Position numbers and translations under genes: made by a program. This document shows positions 11,428 to 23,136 of a stretch of DNA of 64,000 nt, one piece after another. Source of the DNA: Allomyces macrogynus ATCC 38327. Lineage: Eukaryota > Blastocladiomycota > Blastocladiomycetes > Blastocladiales > Blastocladiaceae. How positions within the stretch are numbered: the first letter of the stretch is position 1; each line of letters starts with the position of its first letter. The stretch spans positions 575,787-639,786 of the forward strand of contig GG745341.1 in NCBI GenBank assembly GCA_000151295.1. Direction: 5' to 3'. The notes beneath the pieces were generated by a model that had not been told where the DNA came from, ran no database searches, and was given only the letters and a program-made list of their open reading frames with translations.

Positions 11428-12144
11428 GGCCGTCGTGGGCGTCACGAGAACTTGGTGCGCGCCACAAAGAGGTTGATCGGCCTGGGCGGTGATCAACGTG
11501 CAAAAGGACACAGGGGCACCAACGGCTCCTCGGCCAGCACTTGGTTGACCTCGAGCTTGGAATGACAACTCGCTCAATGGGCCGCAGCGCACGTCGTGCA
11601 GTCTGGCGCGGCAAGGGTGCCGGAATGGTATCGTTCGGGCGTCTTGACGGCCGTGCTGCGCTCGACAGTATGTTGCACGTTGCTCGTCGTTCTTCCCCCC
11701 GCCGTCGGCGTGAAGGGCGTTCCAGGAGTCGTTGCTGGCGGCGTTGCTGGCGGCGTTGCTAGCGGCGTCGTGTCGTTGGCGTTGTCGGTTGCTGGTGCTG
11801 TTGGTTTGCAATGGCGCGCGCGTGGTGGTGGTGGCAGCGCCTGGCGAGAGTGCGGATCACGGCCACCACGGCAAAGTTGGCGTCACGTGCTCTGATCTTC
11901 ACAGTGCGAGACACGCTGGCTCCACATGCCACAAGCGTCGCATCAGCGTGCACGCCCGCGAGACAACCGCTTCACCTCGCTGATCACGGCCGCCAGCGAA
12001 AGCGACGCTCAGCGACGTGCCCGACCGACTGCAACGCTGCCAACGCCAGCACTTTGCCCCTGGACGACCAACAAGTCAGCGCAGCACATTTTCAGTAAAT
12101 TAGCGTGATCCCGCACCCTTTGAACCAGCGTGCACTTCGACACA
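11428..12144. promoter_or_regulatory. Divergent intergenic region (PPR / POP1)
   Basis: Seven hundred bases between two divergent starts. It has short repeats of GCTGGCGGCGTT and GTGGTGGTGG type, but no TATA box, RNA gene or convincing coding frame. Confidence 0.35.
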
Positions 12145-14632
12145 ATGGACCAAAAAACGCCCGGCAAGCGGCCTGCACCTGCCGAGGCTGGCAATAACAC
12201 AACCGCGGGTGGGAACATGAACCGTAAGAAAGGTTGGTCGAAAATTGCTCAGAACGCATGGAACGGCGAGATGAATGACCGGGTCATGGGGATATTGGCC
12301 AAACTGACACCCACTATCGTCTATCTAGCCAGGAAAATGGCCGCGAAGATTCCAACCCAAAAAGGCGCCACGTCGTCGGTCGCGCCGTCAAGTACGCTCA
12401 TGATTGTGTGCTCTATTTCTTGGCTGGTCCACCTCGCTAACGGGTCGAATTGCCCTCCATAGCCTTCATTCTGCGCACGCTCAACGTGGAAAAGTATGCC
12501 GAGGCGCGCAGGTTCGAGATCTCGGCCATGACCAACGTCATGAAGAAGGCCACGTACGGACATGTGCCCTCCTTCTCCACCCTATATGGCCGTGACTGAC
12601 CACGTCATGCTTCCACAGCGAAATGGCCAAGTCTCGCGCGTTCCAAAAAGTGCCGCGCTTCCTCCGCCGCCGTGCCGCCTCGCACAACCCGAAAAAGATC
12701 CCCGTGCGGCTGCGCGACCGTGCGATCCAAGAGGTTCGCCCCGATATCTCCACCCGCTCGCTCGACTTTCCAGCTGACGCCGTCTCTCCATAGCTCGCCA
12801 ACGACCCAATCACCCCAAAGAAACGCAAACCGCGCGCGTTCCGGCTCAAGCGGCGCACCCCCTTCCCGCGGCGGCAGGCGCGTAACGGCACCTGGCTCGA
12901 GACGCACCTGTGGCACGTGAAGCGGTTCCACATGCGCGCACTGTGGGGCCGCAAGGTACCCTTCACGCCGACGCAAAAGGGCGCGCGCGCGTTCTACCGC
13001 GCGTCGCAGCATGCGACCACCGTGTTTGATCACTCGTACCACTGCCAATACGAGTTCCGCGGGCCGAAGGAGGATATTGCCACGGTTTTGGCCAAAATCA
13101 CGGACCCGCTCGGGCCTCGGGTCGGGGCTGGGCGGTACGCGAGCGGGAAACGCACGGTCGAGGTGGTCCTGTACGACCCGACGAAAACGTACCCGGCCGG
13201 AATGCTCGGTCCCGCGACGTGTCTGTGGCGCCCCGCTGCTACCACCACTGACACCGACACCATGCGGCAAATGTGGCTCTGGACGCACCCGGCGATCGAG
13301 AACGCGTTCGTTTCGTCCGTCGCGTCGGCCATTTCCGCGCTCGGGCTGACGACCGTACACGTTGAGCAACTGGACGACATTGGCCGGCTCGCCCTACGCG
13401 GTCCGAAATCGCTCGGCCTGCTGCACTCGGTCCTGACCCTCGCCGACGCCAACCCGACGCGCGCCGCGCACTCGATCTGGCGCTCCCTGATCGGCACGAC
13501 CGACGCGAGCCCGCTCCCTTGCGGCTCTGTCCTGGGGCTGCAAGTGTGGGACCCGCGGCTTGCGTACCCCCCACGCCGACCAACGTATTCGCGCACCGAA
13601 GCTGACCGCGCGTGCGCGCAGGTCGTGCTCGAAACCACCTGGTCGACCGATTCCGCGCAGTCCACCCTGTGGGACCCCGCGGTCCGTTCGGCCGTGCGCC
13701 GCGCAAAACCGCGCGAACACGACCTGAACACGCGCCGCCGGGCGAACCTTGTCCCGGGCACGCGGCTCACGCCCATCGCCAAAACCGACGTGGCCTTCCC
13801 GCTCCTCGTCACGCGCGCGGCCGACGCGACGATTGGACTCGATCTGTGCATTCCGCGCGGAATGGTTCTGCCCGTGTGGCGGTCTCTCGTCTGGGCGGGT
13901 GCGCGTCCCGGCGGATTACGAGAATGGCGCGATCAACACCACGAGGCTGGGGTCCCGGCGTTCCCGTTCGATTTCGCCCTGACCGACGCGCACGCGCATT
14001 GGACGCGTGACGAGGCGGTCGTCGCGCAGGCGAAGTGGACCGCGCGGCCGGCGGCGAAGAGGGTGAATTATGCGGCGTTGAGTGTGGAGAGGCCGTTTGA
14101 TCCGGATTGGACGGGGTTGTTTGGTGCGGGTGGAGAGGACAGGATGGACGTGGATGGGATGACCGGTCCGTGGTTGCTGTCGCCCGCGCTCACGGTGGGG
14201 TTGGCCGGTGCACTGGACGCGCGCCGCACTTCGCAAGTGCAGACGACGTTTGCGACCCTGTTCGCGCCGCTGAACGTCCCCATTCCATCGCTTGATGCGG
14301 CGCTCGTGCAAGTGCGGCTGTCCTTCCCGTCACGTGGGCGCGCGAGCGAGCACGCGCTCGTGTACGCGATGCCGTCGGCCGCGGCCGAGCGTGAGTGGCA
14401 GCGGATTGTGCGGTCAGGCCAGTGGGACGAGGCCGAGAAGATGAACGGGATTCCGCCGGCGAGTCAGGTGGTCGGGTACGCGACGACGGGCCGGTACTCG
14501 CTGGCGCATGGCGGGACGGCGGTCACTGCATGTGTGAAGGTGGGCGCGGTGCTGAAGGGCAGGTGGGTCCTCGTGCGCGCGACGTCGAGTCCGGTCGTGT
14601 TTCCGGCCGAGGTGGAGGTGATGGCGGATTGA
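12145..14632 (+). CDS. POP1: RNase P/MRP protein subunit POP1
   Basis: Largest shared protein of nuclear RNase P and RNase MRP, needed for tRNA 5' maturation and rRNA processing. I place five exons: 12145-12232, 12329-12391, 12463-12553, 12619-12733 and 12794-14632, in phase throughout, for 731 residues. Family landmarks are LNVEKYAEARRFEISAMTNV, then FLRRRAASHNPKKIPVRLRD, and LETHLWHVKRFHMRALWGRK in the POP1 domain. The POPLD domain appears later as GARPGGLREWRDQHHEAGVP. The last residues form a small domain that contains VLVRATSS. Yeast Pop1 is somewhat longer (875). The first two exons are short and least conserved, so the extreme N-terminus is the weakest part of this model. Confidence 0.88.
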
Positions 14633-14735
14633 GTGGGTGTGAGATATTGACAAAATGAACGCTAGCGATATGTATTGATTCAAATTCCGAAATCCCCAGA
14701 AACCACAGACGGTGAACTCACAAATACGACTCGAC

Positions 14736-15425
14736 TCAGGACAACGCCGCCGTCGCAGTCGGTGCCTTGGGTGCTGCCTCTGCCGCGACAGCCGCCTTCT
14801 CGGCCGCGATCGCCTTGGCCAGCTCGGCGGCCTTGGCCTCCTCATTCTTGCGCTGCACAATCTCAAACGCGACCGGCAGCTTCATCCCGCCCTGGCGCAG
14901 CGCGTCCTTGGCGACCTCCCAATGCAATCCGGGCCCCTTGATCTCAAACACGACGCGGTTCACGGGCACGCGGCACATGTAGTGGTCAAGCGTGCCCTTC
15001 CCTTTCCCCATACGCGTCTCGTTGCCCTTGGACGTGACGGGCACATCGGGGAACACGCGCAGCCACATTTCCGACCCCTTGACGATACGGATCTTGCGGC
15101 GAATCACGCGGCGAGCGGCCTCGAGCTGCTTGGCCGTGAGCCGGCCGCCTTCGCGCAACCGGATCCCGTAGTCGCCGTAGACGAGCGTCGTGCCGGCAGT
15201 CGACCCGCCAATCGGGAGCGGGATCCGGCCCTTGTGCGCCTTGCGGAACCGGACTTTGCGCGGGTTCACGACCTCGCCGGCGTGGCGGCGCTGCGGGGCG
15301 AGTTGGGGGGTGCTCGCGGCGATGGGGACGGCGGCAAGGGCCGGGGTCGCGAGCGCGGGGAGGCGCGCGGCGGTGGCCGCGGGTGCGACGGCCAGGCGGC
15401 GGAAAGCGTTGGTGAGGGCGAACAT
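14736..15425 (-). CDS. MRPL16: Mitochondrial large-subunit ribosomal protein uL16m
   Basis: Component of the mitochondrial 54S/39S subunit near the peptidyl-transferase and A-site region. The single exon encodes 229 residues. An Ala/Arg-rich presequence of about 45 residues precedes the mature domain. The uL16 fold is marked by RKVRFRKAHKGRIPLPIGGS, YGDYGIRLREGGRLTAKQLE, ARRVIRRKIRIVKGSEMWLR and VFPDVPVTSKGNETRMGKGK. An Ala/Lys/Glu helix extends the C-terminus beyond the bacterial length. The gene converges with POP1: the two stops are only about 100 bp apart. It diverges from the SSN6-like gene. Confidence 0.95.
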   Translation of the reverse strand: MFALTNAFRRLAVAPAATAARLPALATPALAAVPIAASTPQLAPQRRHAGEVVNPRKVRFRKAHKGRIPLPIGGSTAGTTLVYGDYGIRLREGGRLTAKQLEAARRVIRRKIRIVKGSEMWLRVFPDVPVTSKGNETRMGKGKGTLDHYMCRVPVNRVVFEIKGPGLHWEVAKDALRQGGMKLPVAFEIVQRKNEEAKAAELAKAIAAEKAAVAAEAAPKAPTATAALS

Positions 15426-16058
15426 GGTCGGGCGCCGGGGTGTGGTCTCGGTAGACGGGATTCGGCAAGGTTGTGAGAGCTTGGGGAGGTCGACGGGCGC
15501 CGGTGGAGGGCCGGCCGGGTTGGTGTGCTTGTCGCGGTCAGAGTGCGGCAAGTTGCGAGCGGTGGGCTGCTTTGCCGCGGCGAGTAATCGTCGAGCCAGT
15601 CGCCGCGTGGATTGTGCGCGACGACGGGGCCGCCAAGCAGCGCTGATCACGTCACGTGGCCAACCAAACAAGGGCAACAGAGGCTGTCTCGCGCCTGTCC
15701 CGCGCCAGATTCGTGGTGGAGCAGGCCCTGGAGCCACGCCAGGGGATGGCGGGCCGCCCGCACGACGACGCCGCCGCCGGCGCGGCACGTTTGCTCACGG
15801 CCTCGTCTTTGTCGATGGGGGGCTGCGCGGTGGGCTGCTCGTACAGCGGATGCGCATGGCCGAGAGGCGCACGCGTTGGGTCGCGGGTCGATCGGGACGC
15901 CGCAACCACGGCCACGCACTCGCCGTGAACGGCCACGTTGCCGCCACGACGACGACGACAACGACGACGACTACGACATGCCGGCATCGCGCGTCCCTCC
16001 ACACCGGACAAGTCAACCAGCGCACGCACTCCCCGCACTCACGTCAGCGCTCCACGCC
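15426..16058. promoter_or_regulatory. Divergent intergenic region (MRPL16 / SSN6)
   Basis: Bidirectional 5' flank with a CGACGA/ACGACG microsatellite near 15945-15975. A possible earlier SSN6 start lies at 15978. Confidence 0.35.
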
Positions 16059-18699
16059 ATGCACGCCGCCGCGCCCTACAGCGGTGCCAGCGGCGGCGGA
16101 GGCGCGCCCAACGCGACCTCCACCCACTACAACCACTCTGCCCACGCTCCTTACCCGCCCACCTACGCTCACGCCGTGCAGCACCCGCTGCACGCACCGC
16201 ACTTGCCGCAACCGCACCACGCCCCCGCCCCGTCGTCGTCGCTGCCGATGCCGCTGCCGCCGTCGCAATCGCACTCAGCCGCGCCCTCGCGCCACGCCTC
16301 GGCCGGCGGCTACCCCGAATACGCGGCCGCGCCCGCCCCTGGCCCCGGCTACGGCGCCCCTGGCTACCCGGACCACGCTGCGCACGCGGGCTACGCACCG
16401 CCCAGCAACGCGCGCCACAGCGCCAGTGCCGCGCCCGGCCTGCTCTCGCCCCCACCGGCAACGTCGGCCCCACCGCAGTACGCACCTGCCGACACGCTCG
16501 ACCCCAACGACCCGGGCAGCATGCACGGGTACCACGCGCACCACCACCACCACGCGCCGCCGCCGCCGCTGCCGCGCGCGCCTTCGGCGTCGGTCCCCTC
16601 ATCGGCCGCGCTAGCCCCACCGGCGCTCTCGCGCGGCCCCGTCCCGCCGCCACTCGCCGTCCTCCCCGCGAGCTACGGCCCCGTGCACCAGGAACCGCCG
16701 ACGCGTGCCGCGAATGGCAGCACCAGTGGTGGTGCGGTCAATGGCGGCGCGGCGCCCGCGGACAGTGCGCGCCGGAGTGGCGCTCCTCCGCGCTCGAACG
16801 GTCTTGCGGGCATGCCACCCGCGTCCCCGACCGATGGCCACTATTACCGCGGCGCTGCCGGGAACGAGACCGCGCAACAGCAGCAGCACTTGGACGCGCA
16901 CGTGCATCCGGCCATGGCCGCGGCGCATGCGTCGGTCCGTGGTTTGTCGGCGCGACGCACGTCGACTCCCGGGCACCACCACTATCACCAGCAGCAGCAG
17001 CAAGCGCAGCAACAGCAGCAGTTGCAGCAGCCGCAGATGCACCATCAACACCAAGGGATGCCCCCACTTCCCGCAGGCGCCGTCCTCGCCCCACCACCGC
17101 GCGGGCCGTCGCTCGACCCGACCGCTGCCCCTCCCGCGGGTAACGGCTTCTCGCGCGGCCGCACACCCGTGCCCGGCGCTCCCGGCGCCCCCGTCGACCC
17201 CGCCGCGGCCACGACCCCCTCCGTCCCGCTGCCGGCTTCGGCGACCGCACCGCGAACCTCGCTCGTCTCGCCGAGCTCAACGACGCATGTTTTCTGACGG
17301 TCGGCGAGCTCGCCGAGTCTTTGCACGATCTCGACCGCGCGCACGCCGTCTACGAGCAAGTCGTGGCCCGCAGTCCCCGCAGTGTCGCAGCGCTCATGAA
17401 GCTCGCCGGAGTGTACCGTGCGCGCGAAGAGTTTGCGAGGGCTGTGCACGTGCTGGACCGCGCGCTCGCATTGGACCCGGGCAACGGGGACGCCTATGGC
17501 GGTCTGGGCCACTGCTACCTGATGCTCGACGACCTGGAGCGCGCGCTCGAGGCGTACCAGGAGGCGATCAAACTTTTGCACGCGTCCTCACCCGCGGTGC
17601 CCAAGTTGTGGTACGGGATCGGGATCCTGTATGACCGGTGGGGGTCGCACGATAACGCCGAGGTGGCCTTTGACACGGCGCTGCGCAACGTGCACCTCGA
17701 TCCGGCCTTCGACAAGGCGAATGAGATCTATTTCCGGCTCGGGATCTTGTACAAGCAAAAGGGGGCCTGGGACGAGTCGTTGCGCGTGTTTCGGCACATT
17801 TTGCACGCGCCGCCCGTGCCGCTAACGACGCTCGATATCCAGTTCCAGATTGGCCACTGTTACGAGCAGCAGGGGCGGCACGCGCTGGCCAAGGAGGCGT
17901 ATGACGAGATCTTGGCCGCCGATCCGAACCACGCCAAGGCGCTGCAGCAGGCCGGGTGGCTGTCGCACTTGATGGTCACGGCGTCGGCTCCCGCCGCGGG
18001 TGCTGACGGCGACCAACCGCAACCGCAGCCGCAGCAGGACGCAGCGGTGGTTGCTGACGCTGACGCGCGCGCCGTCTCACTGCTCGAACGGTCCGCGGAA
18101 CTCGACCCGTCCGACGCACAGACCTACTACCTGCTCGGCCGCGTGCACATGGCGCACCAGCGGTACAATGCCGCGCACGTAGCCTACCAGCAGGCCGTCT
18201 ACCGCGACCCGCGCAACCCGAGTTTCTGGTGTTCGATCGGCGTGCTCTACTTCCAGATCCGCCAGTACCACGACGCGCTCGACGCCTACTCGCGCGCGAT
18301 CCGGCTGAACCCGCGGCTGTCAGAAGTCTGGTACGATCTCGGCACGCTCTACGAGGCGTGCAATAACCAGCTCGAGGACGCGCTCGACGCGTACGAGCGC
18401 GCCGCCGCACTCGATCCGGCGAACCCGCATATCTTGCAGCGGCTCGAGTACGTGCGCGAAGTGATTCGGAACGGCGGGGTCGCACCGAGTAACGGCACGA
18501 ACGTGCCGCCGCCGCCCGTGCCGACGGGCGTACTCGCAGCAAATGCCGCGGCGATGCTGCCGCCGCAGGCGCAGGGGGCCTATGTCCCGCCTCCCCCGCC
18601 GCCAACGCAGCAGGAGGTGCTGTCCCGGCCAAGGTCGCCGTCGGCCGCGGTGTCGGCTCCGGGCGTGGTCCCGCTCCCGGTGCCACCGCCCACAGGGTC
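16059..18699 (+). CDS. SSN6: TPR corepressor Cyc8/Ssn6 homologue, 3' end in gap
   Basis: General transcriptional corepressor that works with Tup1. The N-terminal about 390 residues are Pro/His/Ala/Gln-rich and disordered. After this come tandem tetratricopeptide repeats that match Ssn6 closely: LNDACFLTVGELAESLHDLD, GDAYGGLGHCYLMLDDLERA, LWYGIGILYDRWGSHDNAEV, KANEIYFRLGILYKQKGAWD, then WYDLGTLYEACNNQLEDALD. The frame shifts between the disordered part and the first repeat. No AG acceptor exists from 17144 to 17273, so I favour loss of one C in the C5 run at 17215-17219 over an intron. The reading frame runs into the gap at 18700. The ATG at 16059 has a good context; 15978 is an alternative. 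Confidence 0.9.
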
Positions 18700-19662
18700 N
18701 NNNNNNNNNNNNNNNNNNNNNNNNNNNNNNNNNNNNNNNNNNNNNNNNNNNNNNNNNNNNNNNNNNNNNNNNNNNNNNNNNNNNNNNNNNNNNNNNNNNN
18801 NNNNNNNNNNNNNNNNNNNNNNNNNNNNNNNNNNNNNNNNNNNNNNNNNNNNNNNNNNNNNNNNNNNNNNNNNNNNNNNNNNNNNNNNNNNNNNNNNNNN
18901 NNNNNNNNNNNNNNNNNNNNNNNNNNNNNNNNNNNNNNNNNNNNNNNNNNNNNNNNNNNNNNNNNNNNNNNNNNNNNNNNNNNNNNNNNNNNNNNNNNNN
19001 NNNNNNNNNNNNNNNNNNNNNNNNNNNNNNNNNNNNNNNNNNNNNNNNNNNNNNNNNNNNNNNNNNNNNNNNNNNNNNNNNNNNNNNNNNNNNNNNNNNN
19101 NNNNNNNNNNNNNNNNNNNNNNNNNNNNNNNNNNNNNNNNNNNNNNNNNNNNNNNNNNNNNNNNNNNNNNNNNNNNNNNNNNNNNNNNNNNNNNNNNNNN
19201 NNNNNNNNNNNNNNNNNNNNNNNNNNNNNNNNNNNNNNNNNNNNNNNNNNNNNNNNNNNNNNNNNNNNNNNNNNNNNNNNNNNNNNNNNNNNNNNNNNNN
19301 NNNNNNNNNNNNNNNNNNNNNNNNNNNNNNNNNNNNNNNNNNNNNNNNNNNNNNNNNNNNNNNNNNNNNNNNNNNNNNNNNNNNNNNNNNNNNNNNNNNN
19401 NNNNNNNNNNNNNNNNNNNNNNNNNNNNNNNNNNNNNNNNNNNNNNNNNNNNNNNNNNNNNNNNNNNNNNNNNNNNNNNNNNNNNNNNNNNNNNNNNNNN
19501 NNNNNNNNNNNNNNNNNNNNNNNNNNNNNNNNNNNNNNNNNNNNNNNNNNNNNNNNNNNNNNNNNNNNNNNNNNNNNNNNNNNNNNNNNNNNNNNNNNNN
19601 NNNNNNNNNNNNNNNNNNNNNNNNNNNNNNNNNNNNNNNNNNNNNNNNNNNNNNNNNNNNNN
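18700..19662. other. Assembly gap (963 N)
   Basis: Run of 963 undetermined bases. It interrupts the SSN6-like gene. True distance and content are unknown. Confidence 1.
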
Positions 19663-20132
19663 GGTACGGTCCCAAACGACTATCCAGTGCGGACGGTGGC
19701 CCAGACTCATATGTCTGAACTTACCCGCTTTCTCGACCCGCAACCTGGAGCATCTCGAGGCCGAGGTCGGAATCGCGATCACCTCTATGCGCTTTCTCTC
19801 TCGGACGTGATCGTTGCCAGCACGTCGACCGATGATCCTCGACGAGACTGGATATCGAGGTCGGTGCTCAAGTTAAGTGCCGCCCAAGCCCGGGATTTTG
19901 GGGCATCAGGTGCGAAGTGGTCCGGGTCGGGCGTTGTTAAACCGGGCTGGCGTGAGCCCGGCGTACGCGGTCGAGCTCAACCAGGCTCGGACGGTCAAGG
20001 GAGGTACGGAGCTCTTACGCTGGCCCAACCCAGCACACGCGAAAGGCAGCGGCGGGGCAGAGTCACATTTCGTAGGATGGTGGGAGGGCAAAATTACCCG
20101 ACGAAGCGCCGCGTGCTGCGTCCCCCCTCCCC
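19663..20132. other. Unassigned sequence after the gap
   Basis: I find no convincing coding frame or RNA gene. The contig may resume in an intron, in a repeat, or in sequence from another allele. Confidence 0.3.
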
Positions 20133-21413
20133 TTGCTGGCTGAAGCCGCGCGGCGCTCGTCGCCGCCTTTGCCGGATGGGATCGTGCGCAAGCGGCGGCA
20201 GCGCGTGTCCTCGACGACGACCGATCCGGCGCCCGCTGCGGTCGATGGCAATGGCAATGGCAATGGGAACGGGAACGGCGCGCCGTCGGCACCGACAACT
20301 GTCACCGATACGGTCCCGGCCGCTGGTGCTGACGCGACGCAGTCGGACGACGCCGACCTCGAGCCGCAGCGCAAGCGGCAGAAGTTGCTGGACGGGTCGT
20401 CGGGCGACGAGCACCACCACCATCACTCCGTGCCCGTGTCGACGCCCGCGGTCGCTGTGCCCGCTCCCGACCTGCCGCGTCCGCCATCGGTCCCGGACCG
20501 CGACATGCTCGACGTGCACCGCGAGCGGCACTACGAGCCTGCCCCGCTGCAGCCGCGGGATCGGTCCGAGTCGGCCACGTCGCTGCCACCCATGAGCGTT
20601 GGTGTCCCGCGCGACGTGCGCGATATCCCGCGTGACCTGGACCGGCGTGACGCGCGCGACGTGCGTGATCTGGATCGCCGCGATTCGCGCGATTCGCGCG
20701 ATTGGGATATGCGCGACCCACGCGACATCCGTGAAATCCGTGACCGTGACCGTGACCGCGACCGTGACCGCGACTTGGCGCCCCGTCCTCGGCGGGTAAT
20801 AGCAGCAGCAACCCGCCGCCCGCGCACCGGCGGCACCCGTCCGGCGGGTCTGGTCGGGGACCGGTACGTGCCGCCGCCGCGCGATGCGGCACCGATCTAC
20901 CGCGACGCGCGGGATTCCCGTGATGCGAGGGACGTGCGTGACGTGCGCGACGCCCGCGACCGCGAGCCACGCGACGTGCGCGACCGCCGCGACCACTACC
21001 ACGACCACCGCGACTACCATCCGCACCGTGACCGGTCGTCCTCGAGCGTCGACTGGGACCGGTCCTACCGGCCGCCGTCCGCCCCGGCCGCTGCTGCCCT
21101 CGCCCCGGCGCGGGACACGTCCTCGCCCGCGCCCGCGCGCGACAGGAACGATTCGTCGTCACTGTCGTCGGCGGCACCGTCCCCGGCGTCCGCCCCGGCG
21201 GCCGGATTGCCGCCGCGGCCGACGCGGCCGGCGAGTGCCGCGCCCGCGGGCGAGTCGCCGGTGTGGCGCGATCGTGCGGCGGTGGGGGTGCCGCCGGCTG
21301 GGGTAGCGGATGTGGGGAGCGGGAGCGGGAGTGGGGGCGGGAAGGCGAGCGAGCGTGAGGAGGGCGAGGTGGAGTCGAGCCCGGAGCGCGCAGCGGCGCC
21401 GCGCGAAGTGTGA
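20133..21413 (+). CDS. Arg/Asp-rich C-terminal exon, possibly the end of SSN6
   Basis: An open, coding-like frame with no ATG until 20505 although low-complexity coding composition begins by about 20146. It is therefore probably a 3' exon whose start lies upstream, in or beyond the gap. A pyrimidine-rich tract and an AG at 20144-20145 could be the acceptor. The product has a basic patch (RKRRQR, QRKRQK), a Gly-Asn run encoded by a GGCAAT repeat, then about 100 residues of Arg-Asp dipeptides (RDVRD, DRDRDRDRDRD), and ends EREEGEVESSPE. Cyc8/Ssn6 proteins commonly carry long charged low-complexity tails, so this may be the missing C-terminus. That link is inference; a separate gene is possible. 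Confidence 0.5.
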   Translation: MLAEAARRSSPPLPDGIVRKRRQRVSSTTTDPAPAAVDGNGNGNGNGNGAPSAPTTVTDTVPAAGADATQSDDADLEPQRKRQKLLDGSSGDEHHHHHSVPVSTPAVAVPAPDLPRPPSVPDRDMLDVHRERHYEPAPLQPRDRSESATSLPPMSVGVPRDVRDIPRDLDRRDARDVRDLDRRDSRDSRDWDMRDPRDIREIRDRDRDRDRDRDLAPRPRRVIAAATRRPRTGGTRPAGLVGDRYVPPPRDAAPIYRDARDSRDARDVRDVRDARDREPRDVRDRRDHYHDHRDYHPHRDRSSSSVDWDRSYRPPSAPAAAALAPARDTSSPAPARDRNDSSSLSSAAPSPASAPAAGLPPRPTRPASAAPAGESPVWRDRAAVGVPPAGVADVGSGSGSGGGKASEREEGEVESSPERAAAPREV

Positions 21414-21732
21414 GGATGAGTTGAGGTTGGTTTTGTCTGGTTTTGTCCATGGTTTACGTTGACAAGAGTCTTCGTTTTTGCCCCAGCTGCCGGCTTGTTG
21501 TCAGTGGTGAGAGGATGGAGGATTCGGGAGGCGTGAGCTGGATGACGAAGGATCCGTTGGATCCCTGGTCGGATGGCAGCCGAGCCCGATGACCTAAGCG
21601 CACGTGCGGCATCGTCATCCCATCCCTTCCAGGGCAGATGGTCCCTGCCGCCACCTGTCGCGTCTGTCTCTGTTTAGATCGGCGGCAGGTTTCCGTTGCT
21701 CCTCCTCGACCATCTGCAACCCATCAACAACC
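21414..21732. promoter_or_regulatory. Intergenic region upstream of NFU1
   Basis: About 320 bp holding the 3' flank of the preceding exon and the NFU1 leader. No TATA box is seen. Confidence 0.3.
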
Positions 21733-22644
21733 ATGATCCGCTCCGCTTCCTCGACTGTCGCGGCGCTCCGCCAGCTCACGCGCGCCGCGCCCGCTGCCCG
21801 CGCCGCCGCTGCTGCCCCCGCCGCACGCCGGTCCATCGTCTCGCTCGTGCGCCATACCGCGCCCCTGCAGCCGCGCCAACAAATCCGGGCCGTGCCCGTC
21901 GTGACGACCCTCGCCGCGCGTCGCACACTCTTCATCCAGACCGAATCGACCCCGTCGGCCGACTCGCTCAAGTTCAAACCTGGGGTGCCTGTGCTCGGTG
22001 CCGAAGCGCGGTCGACCGTCGAGTTCACGTCCACGCGCGACGCCCTCGCTGGCGGGTCCCCCCTCGCGGCCGCATTGCTCCGGATCGACGGGATCATGGG
22101 CGTGCTTTTCAGTGCCGAGGCCGTGACGATCACGAAAGATCAGGACACGCCGTGGCCGCTCGTCAAGCCCGACATTTTCGCCGCGCTCACCGACCATTTC
22201 GCGAATGCCGCCGCCGGAATCGCCGTCGTCGACCCGGCGCTCGCGTCGAAACCGCCCGCGGATACAGAGATTTTGGCGACCGATTCGGAAGTGGTGGCCA
22301 TGATCAAGGAGCTCTTGGATACGCGGATTCGCCCGACGATTCAGGACGATGGCGGCGATATTGAGTACTGCGGGTTCGACGAGGCGTCGGGCACCGTGCA
22401 GTTGAAGCTCAAGGGCGCGTGCCGCACCTGCGACTCGTCGGTGGTCACGCTTAAGAACGGGATTGAGAATATGCTGATGTATTTCGTCCCGGAAGTGCAA
22501 AAAGTGGAGCAAGTGCTCGACGAGCATGAGAGAGTGGCCAACGAGGAGTTTGATAAGCTGGAAAAGGTGATTGCGGCGCAGAGTATGGAGCTGGATTCGA
22601 ATTTGGGCCAGGTCGCGGTCAAGCCCAATGTGCAGGCGAGTTGA
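21733..22644 (+). CDS. NFU1: NFU1 iron-sulfur cluster carrier, mitochondrial
   Basis: Late-acting mitochondrial Fe-S protein that passes [4Fe-4S] clusters to targets such as lipoyl synthase and respiratory complexes. It is one exon of 303 residues. An Ala/Arg-rich presequence covers roughly the first 75 residues. The Nfu N-terminal domain begins at RTLFIQTESTPSADSLKFKP and includes GIMGVLFSAEAVTITKDQDT. The C-terminal NifU-like domain holds TRIRPTIQDDGGDIEYCGFD and the cluster-binding CxxC in GACRTCDSSVVTLKNGIENM. An acidic helical tail follows. The start is the first ATG in frame after the upstream stop, in a good context (CAACCATGATC). Confidence 0.96.
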   Translation: MIRSASSTVAALRQLTRAAPAARAAAAAPAARRSIVSLVRHTAPLQPRQQIRAVPVVTTLAARRTLFIQTESTPSADSLKFKPGVPVLGAEARSTVEFTSTRDALAGGSPLAAALLRIDGIMGVLFSAEAVTITKDQDTPWPLVKPDIFAALTDHFANAAAGIAVVDPALASKPPADTEILATDSEVVAMIKELLDTRIRPTIQDDGGDIEYCGFDEASGTVQLKLKGACRTCDSSVVTLKNGIENMLMYFVPEVQKVEQVLDEHERVANEEFDKLEKVIAAQSMELDSNLGQVAVKPNVQAS

Positions 22645-23136
22645 TGGATGGACGGTGGGTGGAGAACGAGGGTGTGCTTGTAGTACATAATGACATTGGA
22701 TTTGGTTGCCTTGCCCACCGGTTTTCAATACGCGATGTGCGGTGTTTGGGTCTCGCCAGATGAGATTTGGCTGGGTGAAGCGCGCAAGGACAATCGGGCG
22801 TGAACAGACTGCAAGTGTGGGCGAGTGAAGACCGGGTGGATAACAGGTGGAAAGCAGGTGGAGAGCGCGTGGAGAGCGCGTAGAAAGCGAGCCGAAAGTG
22901 GGTGGGACCGGAAGAGGGGTTGAGACCAACAAGCGCGACACGACGTCGAGGACGCGAAGAGAAAGCAAAGGACCAGAGGGACGCAAGAGATCCCGCGTCA
23001 TGACTCGTGGAGAGATATATCCGCTGTCTCAAAATGACCAACAGCCACGATCAAGATAAAAGACATCAACACGTCGCGCTACCTAAACATGTATTCCGGT
23101 CATTCCCGTCAACCCGACGCGACATCACCCAGCACT
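22645..23136. other. Convergent 3' intergenic region
   Basis: Between the stops of NFU1 and NDUFB10. It contains imperfect short repeats of GTGGAGAGCGCGT type near 22858-22880 and no gene. Confidence 0.3.

Noticed and set aside
20700..20780. Simple satellite in place of coding sequence (GACCGT/CGCGAC repeats)
   Set aside because: The frame is kept through about 420 codons and the RD-dipeptide region is flanked by non-repetitive coding-like sequence.
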